Origin: Leucosporidium creatinivorum
Taxonomy: Eukaryota; Basidiomycota; Microbotryomycetes; Leucosporidiales; Leucosporidiaceae
Direction of reading: 5' to 3'
DNA length: 64,000 bases
Assembly (NCBI GenBank): GCA_001600635.1
Contig: BCKL01000004.1
Location: 1,433,896-1,497,895, forward strand
Shown piece by piece: positions 1 to 10,865 of the stretch. Below the pieces are notes generated by a model. The model searched no databases. It worked only from the letters and a program-made list of their open reading frames with translations, and was not told the origin of the DNA. Every line of letters begins with the position of its first letter. Position 1 is the stretch's first letter. The translations under genes and the position numbers were made by a program.

Positions 1-215
1 AGCCAGTTCGGGGGTACGAAACACTTAAAGCGTATAAAGTCGGCTACCCTCTCCCTAACAAGCTTTTCAATTTACCACAACCCACTCCTCCAGCTGCCGA
101 GCCCAGAGCACGGCGACGGGCTCCAAGTCGCTCTTCGCCTTCCGCCCATCTCCTCGTTTGCTCGCTCCGCCTCGTACGACTGGAAACCTACAGAGCTACA
201 GCAGTAAGAAGCCCT

Positions 216-3172
216 ATGTCGGCTTCACCCCCCAACGATGAGTCTCAGCCTCCCAAGAAGCGCGGTACGCCACCCTTGCTCTCGCACGCATCCTCATCTC
301 GAGCGCTGACTCTTGCCCCGTATTTCGTCTCTTTTCTCGTCGTGCTAATCGCCTACAATCGCCTACGATCATCTCAAATCACCTGCACTACTTTGCTGTG
401 CAATTTGCCGCACTACAGGATGCCCCTCCTGGCAGAACTCGATCCCACGAGGTCAAGCTTGCCTCGCTTGCCGCAACCGCAAGGTCAAGTGCACGGGCGA
501 GCGCCCCGTCTGTGCAGGATGTATAAAACTTCGCACGCAGCACGCTGCTGAAGGGTGAGTGATTCCCGGTCATCTTGTCGGCGGCTTCCCCTCGCTTGAA
601 CCTCACGCATCTCTCGGGCTTCTCAGGGACGAACAGCAATTCCCTTGCGAGTACGAGGACTTGCCTCTCGGGACCAAGAAGACTCGCGTTTCACGCAAGA
701 TGGTGCAGACGCTCGAGGACAAGGTCGCAGAGCTCGAGGAGGAAGTCAGGCGCTTGCCCCCTCGCCCGCCGGCGGGCGGCCCTTCGTTCGGGCTGGACGC
801 TCAGATGGGACCCGCTCCTTACGCCAGCCCCGAGTTCGACTTCAACCGTACCGCGGCTTCCAGTAGTGGATCGCCACCCGGCGCCAATAGCTACACCTCG
901 CCCGGCTCTGGCTACTCGTCCTCGACCTCCTACGTCCCCGACAAGTCCCCTCCCTGCGCCGAACTCCCCCCTCTCATCCCTTCCGCCCACTCGCCCTACC
1001 TCCCTTCACCGCTCGCCCTCAAGAAGATTGTCGTCCTGTACCTCAATTCCGGCCACCCCTGCACCTCCCTCTTCTCGCAAAAGCACTTCTTTCACCGCCT
1101 CGCCCGCCCCCCCGGAGACGTCGAGTACCCCCACGACGCCCTCCTGCATGCCATGGTCGCTCTCGCCGTCGAGCTGCACGGCGAGTCGATTTTGGATGGA
1201 CAGAAGATCCCTCAGAGCGGAGTGCAGAAGACCGAAGCGGCGCACTGGCACGCTGCTCGCGCGAGGGATTTGGCGCACCAGGGAGCCATCACCTGCGATC
1301 GTTTCTTCGATACGCTGCAGGTGAGTGCCTTACAAGCGTCTCGCTGTAATCTGATAGCTTACCGCCGACTCTACCGCTTCACAGGCCGTGATCTTGATGT
1401 CCCACTACGCGCATCGCATCTGTCGCTTCCAAGACATCTGGCAGCTCACCGGCCTCGGCGCTCGCGTCGCCGTCGCTCTCCGCCTCAACAAGATGCCCGC
1501 CTACTCGCGCAACTACAAGTACGAGTACTGCGCCTACACCAACGCCCCCATCGAGGTCGTCCGCATCCCTCGCGATGTCAGCGACGTGACGGATCGTAGG
1601 ATGGCCTTTTGGTGGTGTTATGCCGCCGAGAGATTCGCTACCGCCAACACGGGATGGGCCATGGTCATTCAGGATGGTGCGTTGCCTTCCCTCTTACCAC
1701 GGTCGAATAGCGAGAGCTGACTCTCTCCCACCCACAGAGGACATCTCCACCATGCTTCCATCGGCGACTCGCGACCGCGCCGACCAAGACGAAGACTGGG
1801 CGTCCACCTCGATCAAGAGCCCCGACTTCTTCATCTCGCACCCTTCCCACCTCGTCGGCGGCGTGCAGCTCTTCTTCAAGGCGACGGTCCTCCTCGGCTG
1901 CGGCTCCATCATCAACAACCGTTCACCGCGCTTCAGCGAGGGCGTCAAGGTCAACAGGACGCCCGAGGCCGTTCGTAGGAGCGACGAGTTCCAGCTGCTC
2001 GAGCGCCAGATCTCCGACTTCCTCATCTCGACCTCGGGCTTCCCCGCCGACCATCCTAACGACATCTACACCCCCTTCATCACTTGCTTGCCCTACGTCG
2101 CTCGCATTCTCGCCCACGAACCGCTGTGCAGCTTGTCGCAGGGCGATAGGTCGATGATGCTCTGCATGGATGGAGCGAGGAAAGTGGAAGCGAGCGTCGG
2201 ACAGGCGGGAGCTTCCGGCACTGCTACCGAGCTGTTGCCCTTCCTCACCTTCGTGAGTCCTTCAATCTAATCGAGATCTTGCTTCCCGCTGACTCCTTCT
2301 CGCCTCGCAGTGCTGGACCGTCGCTGGCCGTACCCTCATTCGCCAGCTCGCCATCAAGCAGGCGTGGGAGGACTTCCAAGGTGTCCCCGAGCTCAAGGCT
2401 CTCATCGACCGCCTTCTCAACCAGCTCGACTCGTTCCGCTCGCCCAATGCCAGTTCGTCGTCTTCCCTTCCCGGCGCGATGGCCCTTGCTAACTCGTTTT
2501 CTCCGCGCAGAGAACGCCCACGCCGTCCTCTCCGGCTTCTACAGCAATCCCTCCATCCTTCTTCCTCGCCCTCCCGTCCTCGCCATCTCCCCCAGCACCT
2601 CGCAGGCTCCCGCTCCTCCTCGCACCTACGAGCTCTCCCCTCAAGGCATCCCCATCACCATTCCAGCCGAGGCTCTCGCCGTCTCCCACGGTACTCCATC
2701 ACAAGCGATCCGCCCTCGCCAGTTCTACCCCGGTCGCAATTTTCCTCTTCCCGACAACACGCCCTCGTCCTTCGCGACCGAGCGTCAAGCCAAGGCGGAG
2801 GCTGAGCTGAGAGGGGAAGCTCAGGCCAAGGCGCAGGCGGATCAGGCGAGGTCGGTGAAGGCGCAGACTCAGTATCGTCAGCAGCACCTCGAGTACCAGC
2901 GCCAGAGGCAGGTGCAAGGTCAGCCACCGCAGGACTTCCGTCCTCAGCAGCACTACTCGCAACCTCACGACCCGCGCCAGCAGTACGCCTACATCACCGA
3001 CCTCGGAGCGGCGGCTCCTGGTCACTACTCGTACTCGATGCAGCCGACTTCGCAGTCGATCGCTTTGATGCAGGCCGAGCAGGAGCCGTTTAGGCGCTTC
3101 GACGAGCGGCAGTACCCCAATATGCTGGGGATGCAGATGGATGGTAGGGATGGAGATTCCATGGCCTGTTAG
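216..3172 (+). CDS. Zn2Cys6 fungal transcription factor
   Basis: Predicted nuclear DNA-binding regulator of the Gal4 type. The first exon (216-265) encodes a short basic start. Splicing to 419 preserves frame and opens the cluster CLACRNRKVKC followed by CTGERPVCAGC. The sixth cysteine (FPCEYE) lies in the third exon after a GTGAGT intron (555-626). A short coiled coil follows (VQTLEDKVAELEEEVRRL), as expected for a dimerisation linker. The middle domain contains HYAHRICRFQDIWQLTG and GARVAVALRLNK, typical of the fungal-specific transcription factor domain. The C-terminal third is Gln/Pro-rich, with a Lys/Ala/Gln coiled stretch, and ends at a TAG at 3170. There are about six introns. A TATA-like GTATAAAG lies near 32-39, but its role is unproven. 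The target pathway cannot be inferred. Confidence 0.9.
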
Positions 3173-3512
3173 TGAAGAGGTTGATGAAGGAGGGAGGCGG
3201 ACGAGTCGAGGAGGAGATCGAGCCCGAGGCGACGGCGCTCTCTCATGTTTATATCTTAGCCACCACCACTACCACCACCACCACGACCTGTATGTCGGTC
3301 AGCGTTTCCTTTCTTTGCATGTGTTGCTTCTTAGTTCCCCTTCCTTCCTTCGTTGTGTCATTTATCCCCTTCTCGCAGTAGATCAAAGTGAGAGCCAGCG
3401 AGCGAGCGAGCGAGAGTCGGCCGAAACAAGAGCGAGTCGCGTGAGAGTGTACAGAGCCGAAGCACATGATCACAGGCCGAGCTGCTGCTTTGCGAAGTCG
3501 ACAGCAGCTACA
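3173..3512. other. Intergenic, simple-sequence tracts
   Basis: 3' flank of the transcription factor gene. It holds a CAC-rich trinucleotide tract at about 3260-3285 and a GAGC-type tetranucleotide tract at about 3397-3413. No gene is seen. Confidence 0.5.
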
Positions 3513-3997
3513 GCGCTGGGAGGCCCCCGCTCGTTGGCGCCGAAGCTCGGTGCTCGTCTTTTGCTGTCGCTTTACTGCACGAGATTAAAGAATGCGAAGC
3601 GGCACGAAGCAAGCGCGCCGTATTCTTGTGTGAGAAGTCATTACTACAGAGCTGCTATACAAGGACGACTTTGGCAAGCCGTCACCTTCTCGAAGTTGAA
3701 CCGAATCACCCGCCGAGCAAAGTCCGATCCACCTCGTCCTGCACCTCTTCCTCGTCTTCCCGCTCCTCGCTGAGGCCTCGTCTGCCTACTAGTAGTATCT
3801 ATCGTGTACTAGCACGCTCCACTCAGCCTCCCGCCTGCCACAACCCGCCTAATCACCGAAATCGGCTCGGCGCTCTAACCCATCACTACGGAGGCTCTAA
3901 GTCAGCTCGGGCGGTCGCTAGGAAGGTGGCAATAACGCACTCGAATCGGTAAAGAAGTACCGACCGCTCGCTTTCTGCTCTTTATCCAGCAGCGAGT
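3513..3997. repeat. Left arm of 485-bp inverted repeat
   Basis: This segment reappears in reverse complement at 7131-7615. The stretch 3626-3952 is base-for-base identical to the complement of 7177-7503, since both encode the same 108-codon open frame. A few substitutions and small indels lie outside it. The inner 80 bases (3918-3997) are the last codons and stop of RLI1; the rest is its 3' flank. Only a segmental duplication explains an arm that contains part of a host gene. Confidence 0.95.
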
Positions 3998-6381
3998 TGA
4001 GCTTGTTGATACGAGGGCGGAAGTTCTGGGACGGCGCCGAGGTCAGCGAGAAGCAAAAAACTAGTCCAAGAGGGCTCTTACGGTCGGGTCGCGGCGGAAA
4101 GTGATCTCCAGGGACTTGAGGAACTTGTTCATTCCCGTGAGGAGCGCCTCGGGGCTGTAGTGGTCGACAGAAGCGCGAGAAGGTCAGCGGAGGCTCGCCT
4201 GGCGGCGAGCGACGAGGAGACGTACGCGGTGGCGAAGGACTCGACGGAGGGGGTTCCAGAGTAGACGATGACACGGTCGGAGAGGTAGGTGGCCATGACG
4301 ATATCGTGCTCGACGACGAAGGCTGTGGAAAAGCGAGAAGGTCAGCGCCGAGCGGCAGAAGCAGACGAAGCTACTCACCGGTCTTCTTGGCGTGGAGGAC
4401 GAAGCTGCATAATGGAGGGTCAGTAAGCAGTCTAACCTTCAGAGTGAGAAGCTACAACTCACCGCTTGATGACACGGGAAGCGATGATACGCTGCTCGGA
4501 GTCGAGGTAGGCGGAGGGCTCGTCGATGAGGTAGATGTCGGCGGGCTTTCCAAGGCAGAGCACGATGGCGACACGCTGCAACTCTCCTCCAGAGAGGGTG
4601 GTGACGTATTGGTCCATAAGGTGCTCGAGGTTCATCGGCTTGAGGACGTCGGTGTTGAACTGAGGGTGCATGTAGGCGGCGCGCATCTGCTTGAGGAGGA
4701 GCTCGCGGACGGTTCCGGGGAACTTGGGAGCGATGGTCTGGGGCTTCATCGAGACGTTGAGGTGCTGCTGGTCGTCGGCGTTGTCGGGGTTGAGCTTTCC
4801 GGCGAGGAGCTTGACGAAGGTGGTCTTTCCGGTTCCGTTCTCTCCGAGCATGACGATGATCTCGGAATCGGTGAAAGATCCAGCCTCCATGTTCAGCTTG
4901 AAGTTGCCGAGTGTCTTGGACATGGCAGGGTACGTGTAGCGGCGGTTCTTCTCCTGGAGGAACTCCTCGGCGTTCTCGGTGATCTTGAAGTGAAGCGACT
5001 CCTCACGGAAGCGAAGGTTCTCGGTGGGGATCTTTCCATCGAGGAAGATGTTGATACCTGTGCGTTGAGAGCGAGGTCAGCTTCGAGCAATGCCGACGAC
5101 TGATGGAAGAAGGCTCACCCTCGCGAACCGAGAAGGGCATGGTGACGACTCCGTACATCGAAGGCATTCCGTAAAGGCAGCAGATGAAGTCGGAGAGGTA
5201 GTCGAGGACGGAAAGATCGTGCTCAACGCAGATAACGTAGATCTCGGCGCTGAGGAGGGAGCGGATGATGCGAGCGGCGTTGAGACGCTGCTTAACATCG
5301 AGGTAAGACGAAGGCTCGTCGAACATGTAGCTAAATGGAGAGACCTAGTCAGCTACCGTATGACGACTCGTAACCTAGCCACAACTCACATGTCGGCCTT
5401 CTGGACCGCCGACATTCCAATGGCGAAACGCTGGAGCTCTCCTCCGGAAAGCTGCGAGACCTCACGCTCCATAACGGGCTCGAGATCGAGAGCGGCGACG
5501 ACCGAGTCGAGGTTGTCGAGCTCGAGCTTGCCCTTCAGCATTTGGACGACGGTCTGCTTGCCCTTGATGGCGCGGGGAATGTGGTCGACGTATTGGGGCT
5601 TGATGAGCGGCTTGAGGTTGTCCTCGAGAACCTTGGTGAAGTAGTTCTGGAGCTCGGATCCACGGAAGTGCTTGAGGATCTCCTGCCAGTCGGGTGGGCT
5701 CTGCGTTGGGAAGGCGGGGTTAGCTCGTACGCTCGACTGCAGCCACTCGCAACATCGACACTCACCTCGAAACGTCCAAGGTTAGGCTTCTGCTTTCCCG
5801 AGAGAATCTTGAGGGCGGTACTCTTTCCGATACCGTTCGTTCCGACGAGTCCGAGCACCTGGCCGGGCCTTGGGGTCGGGAGGCGATGGAGCTTGAACGA
5901 GTTGGCCGAGTAACGGTGAGTAACCTGAGACTCGAGGTTCGTTGGCAGGTTGATAATGTTGATGGCCTCGAAGGGGCACCTGTAGGAGAAGCAGGGTCAG
6001 CTCAATGCTACTTCGGCGCACACCTTCTTCGAGCTGCTCACTTCTTGGGGCAGATACCGCATCCGATACAGAGCTCCTCAGAGATGAAGGCAATCTTCTT
6101 CGAAGGGTCGACCTCAATACAGAGCTTGCCTGCAAGGGAGTAGCGGGATACCGCCTGCGGTCAGCTCTCACACTCCATCTCCGCTGCTCGGCGTTTGATA
6201 AGCTGCTCACCCATGCGAACGACGGGGCAAGACTTCTTGCATTCTTGGCGGCACTTCTTGGGCTTGCAGCGGTCGGGGTTGACCTGTTGCGGATCACAAA
6301 AGCATGCGGTCAGCGAAAGAAGAAAGGGCGCTCAATAGCAGCTGGACGTACCAAAGCGATACGAGTAAGCTTGTCACTCAT
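3918..6381 (-). CDS. RLI1: ABCE1/RLI1 ribosome recycling ATPase
   Basis: Iron-sulfur ABC protein that splits ribosomes after termination and acts in initiation and ribosome export. The start [11 protein letters not shown] matches the family's N-terminus. Next come the ferredoxin-like Cys clusters ([18 protein letters not shown] and the CIGCG type). NBD1 has Walker [15 protein letters not shown] and Walker [22 protein letters not shown]2 has [14 protein letters not shown], signature [12 protein letters not shown] and Walker [17 protein letters not shown]. The C-terminus has [15 protein letters not shown] and ASGRYFF. The gene is cut by many short introns and has no frame break. Oddly, the protein runs about ten residues past the usual YFF ending ([10 protein letters not shown]), and this tail lies inside the inverted repeat. 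It is essential in yeast, so the copy is presumably functional. Confidence 0.97.
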
Positions 6382-7130
6382 GATGAAATGACAAAGGCTT
6401 CAAGGAGCTGCAGGCGAGTAAAATCCTGGTCAGCGTACTCCCCTCGGCGGAGCTCAGAAAGCGTCTTGAAAGAGGCGCGCCGTCGCTGTCTCGTGAGCGA
6501 TCCTGCACCGGCAGAAAAGCTCGGGCGGGGGTCTGAGAGCACCACAACATTCGATAACATGTAATGCACGCCCCCCTGCAATTTTCGGCCGGGCCAAGAT
6601 GCCTCTCTAGCACCAGCGACGGCATCCAGGTTTTTGAGACGTCGAGACGAACGAGAGGGTGATGAGGAGGGCTTGGTGACATGCAGAACGGAGGGGAACG
6701 AAGCGCTGAAGGTTCTGTACGTTGTTGAAGCCGAGCTTACGAGGTGAGGCGGTGTGGTCGGAGGCAACCCGCGCCAATCCAGCTTCACCCTTTCCAAGTC
6801 AGCCTGGGCATTCCATGGCTGGCGCAATTGTCGAGCTCAAGCGGTCGTGTGGGTGCTAGCAATGTCGATATAGCCTGTCCGAGCTTGTGGAGCTCAGAAA
6901 GAGCCTGGAAAGGCTACCTTGATGCCAAAGCCGAGACAGCTCCTCGCCGAGAAGGCCTGCAGCCGAATGAAGCAGTAGAATCGCCGAGGGTGTGTATTAG
7001 ACGTCAAATAAATATGTATTTGGGGGTCGATGTAGCCGCTGGCGCAGCCGAGCTCGCGATACCTGGTGTCGAGCCTTCCGAGGGAGCGCCGAGCAGTCCA
7101 GCCTGCAGCACGACGACTCTCGAGTGACTG
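6382..7130. other. Spacer inside inverted repeat, 5' of RLI1
   Basis: Upstream region of RLI1, up to the right repeat arm. Short open frames exist on both strands, but none has recognisable protein character or consistent splice signals. No gene is supported. Confidence 0.5.
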
Positions 7131-7211
7131 ACTCGCTGCTGTACGATAAAGAGCAAAGCGAGCGGTCGGGCCTTCTTTACCGATTCGAGTGCGTTATTGC
7201 CACCTTCCTAG
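7131..7211 (+). pseudogene. Broken copy of the RLI1 3' end
   Basis: Relic of the last 26 or so codons of RLI1 at the inner end of the right repeat arm, in opposite orientation to the real gene. It aligns with the segment encoding [15 protein letters not shown] and its downstream tail. A small insertion before the DKEQ codons and a 2-base deletion after them break the frame, and the Arg-Tyr codons are substituted. The tail codons and the TAG (7209-7211) are unchanged. It has no upstream coding sequence and cannot make a protein. Confidence 0.85.
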
Positions 7212-7615
7212 CGACCGCCCGAGCTGACTTAGAGCCTCCGTAGTGATGGGTTAGAGCGCCGAGCCGATTTCGGTGATTAGGCGGGTTGTGGCAGGCGGGA
7301 GGCTGAGTGGAGCGTGCTAGTACACGATAGATACTACTAGTAGGCAGACGAGGCCTCAGCGAGGAGCGGGAAGACGAGGAAGAGGTGCAGGACGAGGTGG
7401 ATCGGACTTTGCTCGGCGGGTGATTCGGTTCAACTTCGAGAAGGTGACGGCTTGCCAAAGTCGTCCTTGTATAGCAGCTCTGTAGTAATGACTTCTCACA
7501 CAAGAATACGGCCGCTTGCTTCGTGCCGCTTCACATTCTTTAATCTCGTGCAGTAAAGTGACAGCAAAAGACGAGCACCGAGCTTCGGCGCCAACGAGCG
7601 GGGGCCTCACAGCGC
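7131..7615. repeat. Right arm of 485-bp inverted repeat
   Basis: Reverse complement of 3513-3997, separated from it by 3,133 bases containing nearly all of RLI1. Similarity stops sharply at both ends, near 7131 and 7615. No terminal motif, target-site duplication or transposase gene is seen, so it does not look like a transposon terminus. Confidence 0.95.
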
Positions 7616-7957
7616 CTCGAGTGGTTAACGAAGTGGTGTGCTTGTTAAGCGCTCTCTTTTACTTGGTACCATTCGTAGCCTGACCGCTTTGGCCGCACAG
7701 CGCGTGATGGGCTAGCTGCAATCGAACAAAGGAAGGCGGTTCGGCGAGCGCTCGTCACTCAACCCTAGATGAGTTGGCGGTAGAGCTAGAGATTGTCCTA
7801 GAGGCAATTTGTCGTATCTTGTAACAAAGCCGAGCCCGAGAAGTGAATAAACACTCGATTCAAGGGGCTGCATCTCTTCACCTCGCGAACGCGCGCGGCG
7901 CTGCTCTTTCGCTCCCTCTCCTCACTCGACCCTCGCTCGCCTCGCTCGCCGCCGCCA
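7616..7957. other. Promoter region of SET gene
   Basis: Intergenic stretch between the repeat arm and the methyltransferase start. It ends in a pyrimidine-rich leader (CTC/TCG repeats, about 7900-7955) typical of fungal 5' UTRs. No gene is seen. Confidence 0.4.
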
Positions 7958-10417
7958 ATGTCGACGGACAAGCCTTCACTGGCAGCACGACTTACTGCAC
8001 AGGCATTATCGCTGCTGCCCAGCGCCTACAGGACACAACCCGACGAACAACAAGCGCGACCACCATCGGTCTCTGAGCTCACTTCGCTCGCGCCGACGCC
8101 GGCCAAGAAGCCTCGGATGGAGCAGCCAGCGGAACCAGCTGCAGACTTCCGCTCGCCAGTCAAAGCAGCCGCCCTACCGACCCCCTCCCCGACATCAGAC
8201 GGCTCCAAAGGCGCGTCCACCAAGCTCAAGAGGGCCGCCGTCGCTCCCGTCCTGCTCCCGACTCGCAAGATGCCTCGGGCCAGCCTCTCTTACGCCAACA
8301 TCCCTGTATGGGACGAGGGCAAGGACTTCTTGTCGGCTGGACTGTACTACACGGCGCCGGCGCCCGAGCAAAGGGCTGCGACACCTCCGCCCCCCGAGCG
8401 CAGACGACCGCCAGCTCGCCAGGCTACGCTCAAGCCTCGTCAAGGCGAGTACGAATGGAGGACGATCAAGGATCCGGCAAGCTTCCCCCAGCCCATGTAC
8501 CACGGCGCGCTGATGCTGGCGGAGGAGAGGGACTTTCGTCTCTCGTTCGATGTCATGCGAGACGGCATGGCGCTCGTTCGGCCGGGCAAAGGCAGCAAGC
8601 CCTGCAAGGAGGAGGAGGAGGAATATATGGCGGCAGAGAGGGAGCGCTTGGAGAATAGTCAGAAGCCACCGCCCTACAGGAGCATCCAGAAGAGTGAGTC
8701 GCGGCGCTGGCCCCGCTCGCTGCTCTCTCTCGCGCGTCCACTGATCCTTTCCCTAACTTCGCAGACTTCTACTTCGAGCGCAAGCCGGAAAAGGCGGAGC
8801 ATCCCGTCGTCTGCGCTTGCGAGCCTCCCACCGACCCCGACATGCTGGGCTGCCGAGAGGACTGCATGAATCGGTGAGGGCTCGCGGAGCCCTTCTTTTG
8901 TTCGCCGCGTCGACCGCTGACTTTGCTCGCTCGCAGGCTCATGCAGTATACTTGCGACAAGAAGACGTGTCCGTGCGGCGCGAGGTGCTCCAACGTACCC
9001 CTGGGAGAGCGTCAGTCGGTCCCCGAAGGCAAGGAGGGCTTGAAGGTCGTTTGGGTGCGTCGGTCGCCCGCTTCTTCAGCTCTGCGCGCTCGCTGACCCA
9101 CTTCTCCTACAGACTGGAGATCGAGGCTTTGGACTCAAGACCACGGTCCCTCTCTACGCCGGGCAATTCGTGATGGAGTATCGCGGCGAGGTGCGTCCCC
9201 TCGGCTTTCGTTGTCGACCGAGCGCCGAGCTCACGGAGCTACGCCTCAGATCATCTCTCGAGACGAGTCGTACAAGCGTGTACTCACTACCTACAAGGGC
9301 GCCAAGAGCTACTACTTCCTCGACTACGATGGACACGAGGTCATCGACGCTGTTCGTCCGAGTCTCAGCCTTCGCTGTCGAGAGCCCTGTGCTAACGCTC
9401 TGCTCACTCACAGGGACAAAAGGGCAACACTTCGCGCTTCATCAATCATTCGTGAGTATCGAGGCGGTCCTTTCAGCCCTCCCACAGGCTCGGCGCGCTC
9501 CCAGGCTGAACACTCTGTCCTCTCCTCGCAGATGCGGACCCAACGTGCGAGTAATCAGGTGGAAGATGGCGAGCATGGAGGAGTTCCAGGTGCGTTCTTC
9601 TCTGCTCGACAGCAGAGCTCTCGCTGACCCTCGCCTCGCCTCGTTAGATGGGCATCTTCGCGATCTACGACATCCCCGCCGGCACCGAGCTCACTTGTTT
9701 GTTCCTCGCTCATCCTTTCCTGCAGTACCGCTGACCTCCCTCTCCATCCTTCCAGACGACTACGGCTGGCAAGACTTCTCGGCGATGAAGCCAAACCCCA
9801 ACGCCTCTCCCCCACCTCCCGAACTCGCCGACGCCGCCGCCTCCATCGCCGCCGTCGCCCTCGAAGCCGGCGAGGACCTCTCCCGCCAACGCTGCTACTG
9901 CGGCGCAACGGTCTGCTCCGGCTTTCTCGGCGGCAAGAAGAAGGAGCTGCCCAAGAAGGAGCAGGAGGTCCCGCGCGAGGAGGAGCCTACGCCCAAGAAG
10001 AAGAAGCTGGGACGACCTCGGCTCGATTCGGTGGAGGCGGAGCCGAGTGTAGCGGCTGGAGGAGCGAAGGGCAAGGCCAAAGCCAACACGACGGTCAAGA
10101 AGGCGGTGGAGAAGCTGAAGGAGGTGGTGGCGGGCAAGAAGACGGCGGGCAAGATTGGTGCAGGAGTAGGAGCGGGAACGAGCAAGCCTGCGTCGAAGGC
10201 TAAACCCGTGTTCAAGGGGAAGGCGACTAAGCCGACCTCCTCGGCGAAGGTGGCGGCGGGGGCGAAAGGACCGCCTACCTCGGCGCGGGGGAAGGCGAGG
10301 GTGGAGGTTGTCGTTCAGAAGGGCGCGCTGTCGAGTGTGGGCGCTGGGAAGAGGGGAGCCAAGGTTGAGGTAGCGAGGGCGAGTCCGAGGAAGGGAGCGG
10401 CTGGAGGAGCGCGTTGA
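7958..10417 (+). CDS. AWS-SET histone lysine methyltransferase (ASH1-like)
   Basis: Predicted nuclear S-adenosylmethionine-dependent histone lysine methyltransferase. A disordered N-terminus of about 250 residues precedes an AWS zinc domain (CACEPPTDPDMLGC, then REDCMNR, and after an intron LMQYTCDKKTCPCGARCSN). The SET core follows over several small exons: DRGFGLKT, VMEYRGE, YYFLDYDGHEVIDA, then RFINHS joined across an intron to CGPNVRVIRW, giving the catalytic NHSCxPN motif, and IPAGTELTYDYGW. A post-SET cysteine cluster (RCYCGATVCSG) is present. The domain order AWS-SET-postSET fits the ASH1/SET2/NSD group. No WW or SRI domain is seen, which favours ASH1 over SET2. The last 170 or so residues are Lys/Ala/Gly-rich with an AT-hook-like GRPRLD, suggesting extra DNA binding. 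Exact substrate (H3K36 expected) is inference. Confidence 0.9.
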
Positions 10418-10865
10418 GGTGGTGCTCGTGTGATGGTGTGGCAGGAGAACAGCATAGCTTAGCATTGATTTGGACCTTATTCTTTCTGTAGCACTTGAGA
10501 TATATTCGCATGGTTCCGCTCGAGCAGCTCGCAAGGGGCGAGGTTGGAGAGCCGAGAGAGGAGGTCCGCGCCGAGATGCGAGCACTGAGCAGAGAGTGGA
10601 CACCTCAGTAGATCTGCTTTGCGCTTGCCTGTGCTCGGGAGGCCTTTCTATCGACTTGCAGCATTCCAGCGTGAATCGGCTCTGAACTCCCCGCCAACTC
10701 AACTTTTTGCCTCCGTTCTCATCGCGCTGCACCTCAGTCGTACTTCTGCAGCGTCCGTAGAGTCACGACACCACCTCTGTACCCTCTCAGCAGCCCTATC
10801 AACCCTCCCACAGCTCTTCTCGCAGGCGCACCACCTCACCGACAGCCGGAGAACAGCTCGAGCGA
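10418..10865. other. Intergenic between SET and ABCD genes
   Basis: 3' flank of the SET gene and promoter of the transporter. Nothing with coding character or repeat structure is seen. Confidence 0.4.

Noticed and set aside
3260-3285. CAC trinucleotide tract as a possible CRISPR or telomeric repeat
   Set aside because: A simple microsatellite in a 3' flank; no spacers, and not a fungal telomere unit.
3626-3952. A 108-codon open frame repeated exactly at 7177-7503 on the other strand, as a possible duplicated small gene
   Set aside because: It is antisense to the RLI1 end and low in complexity. Its duplication follows from the inverted repeat, and it has no start context, introns or recognisable motif.
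4306-5103. 265-codon plus-strand open frame across RLI1
   Set aside because: It lies opposite conserved RLI1 ATPase exons and has the Val/Gly/Leu-rich composition of an antisense shadow.
3513-7615. Inverted arms as terminal inverted repeats of a DNA transposon carrying RLI1
   Set aside because: The arms contain the host gene's own 3' end, there is no transposase, and no target-site duplication is seen at the outer ends.
9710-10732. 340-codon minus-strand open frame
   Set aside because: It is the complement of the Lys/Ala-rich SET protein tail; biased composition keeps the antisense frame open.
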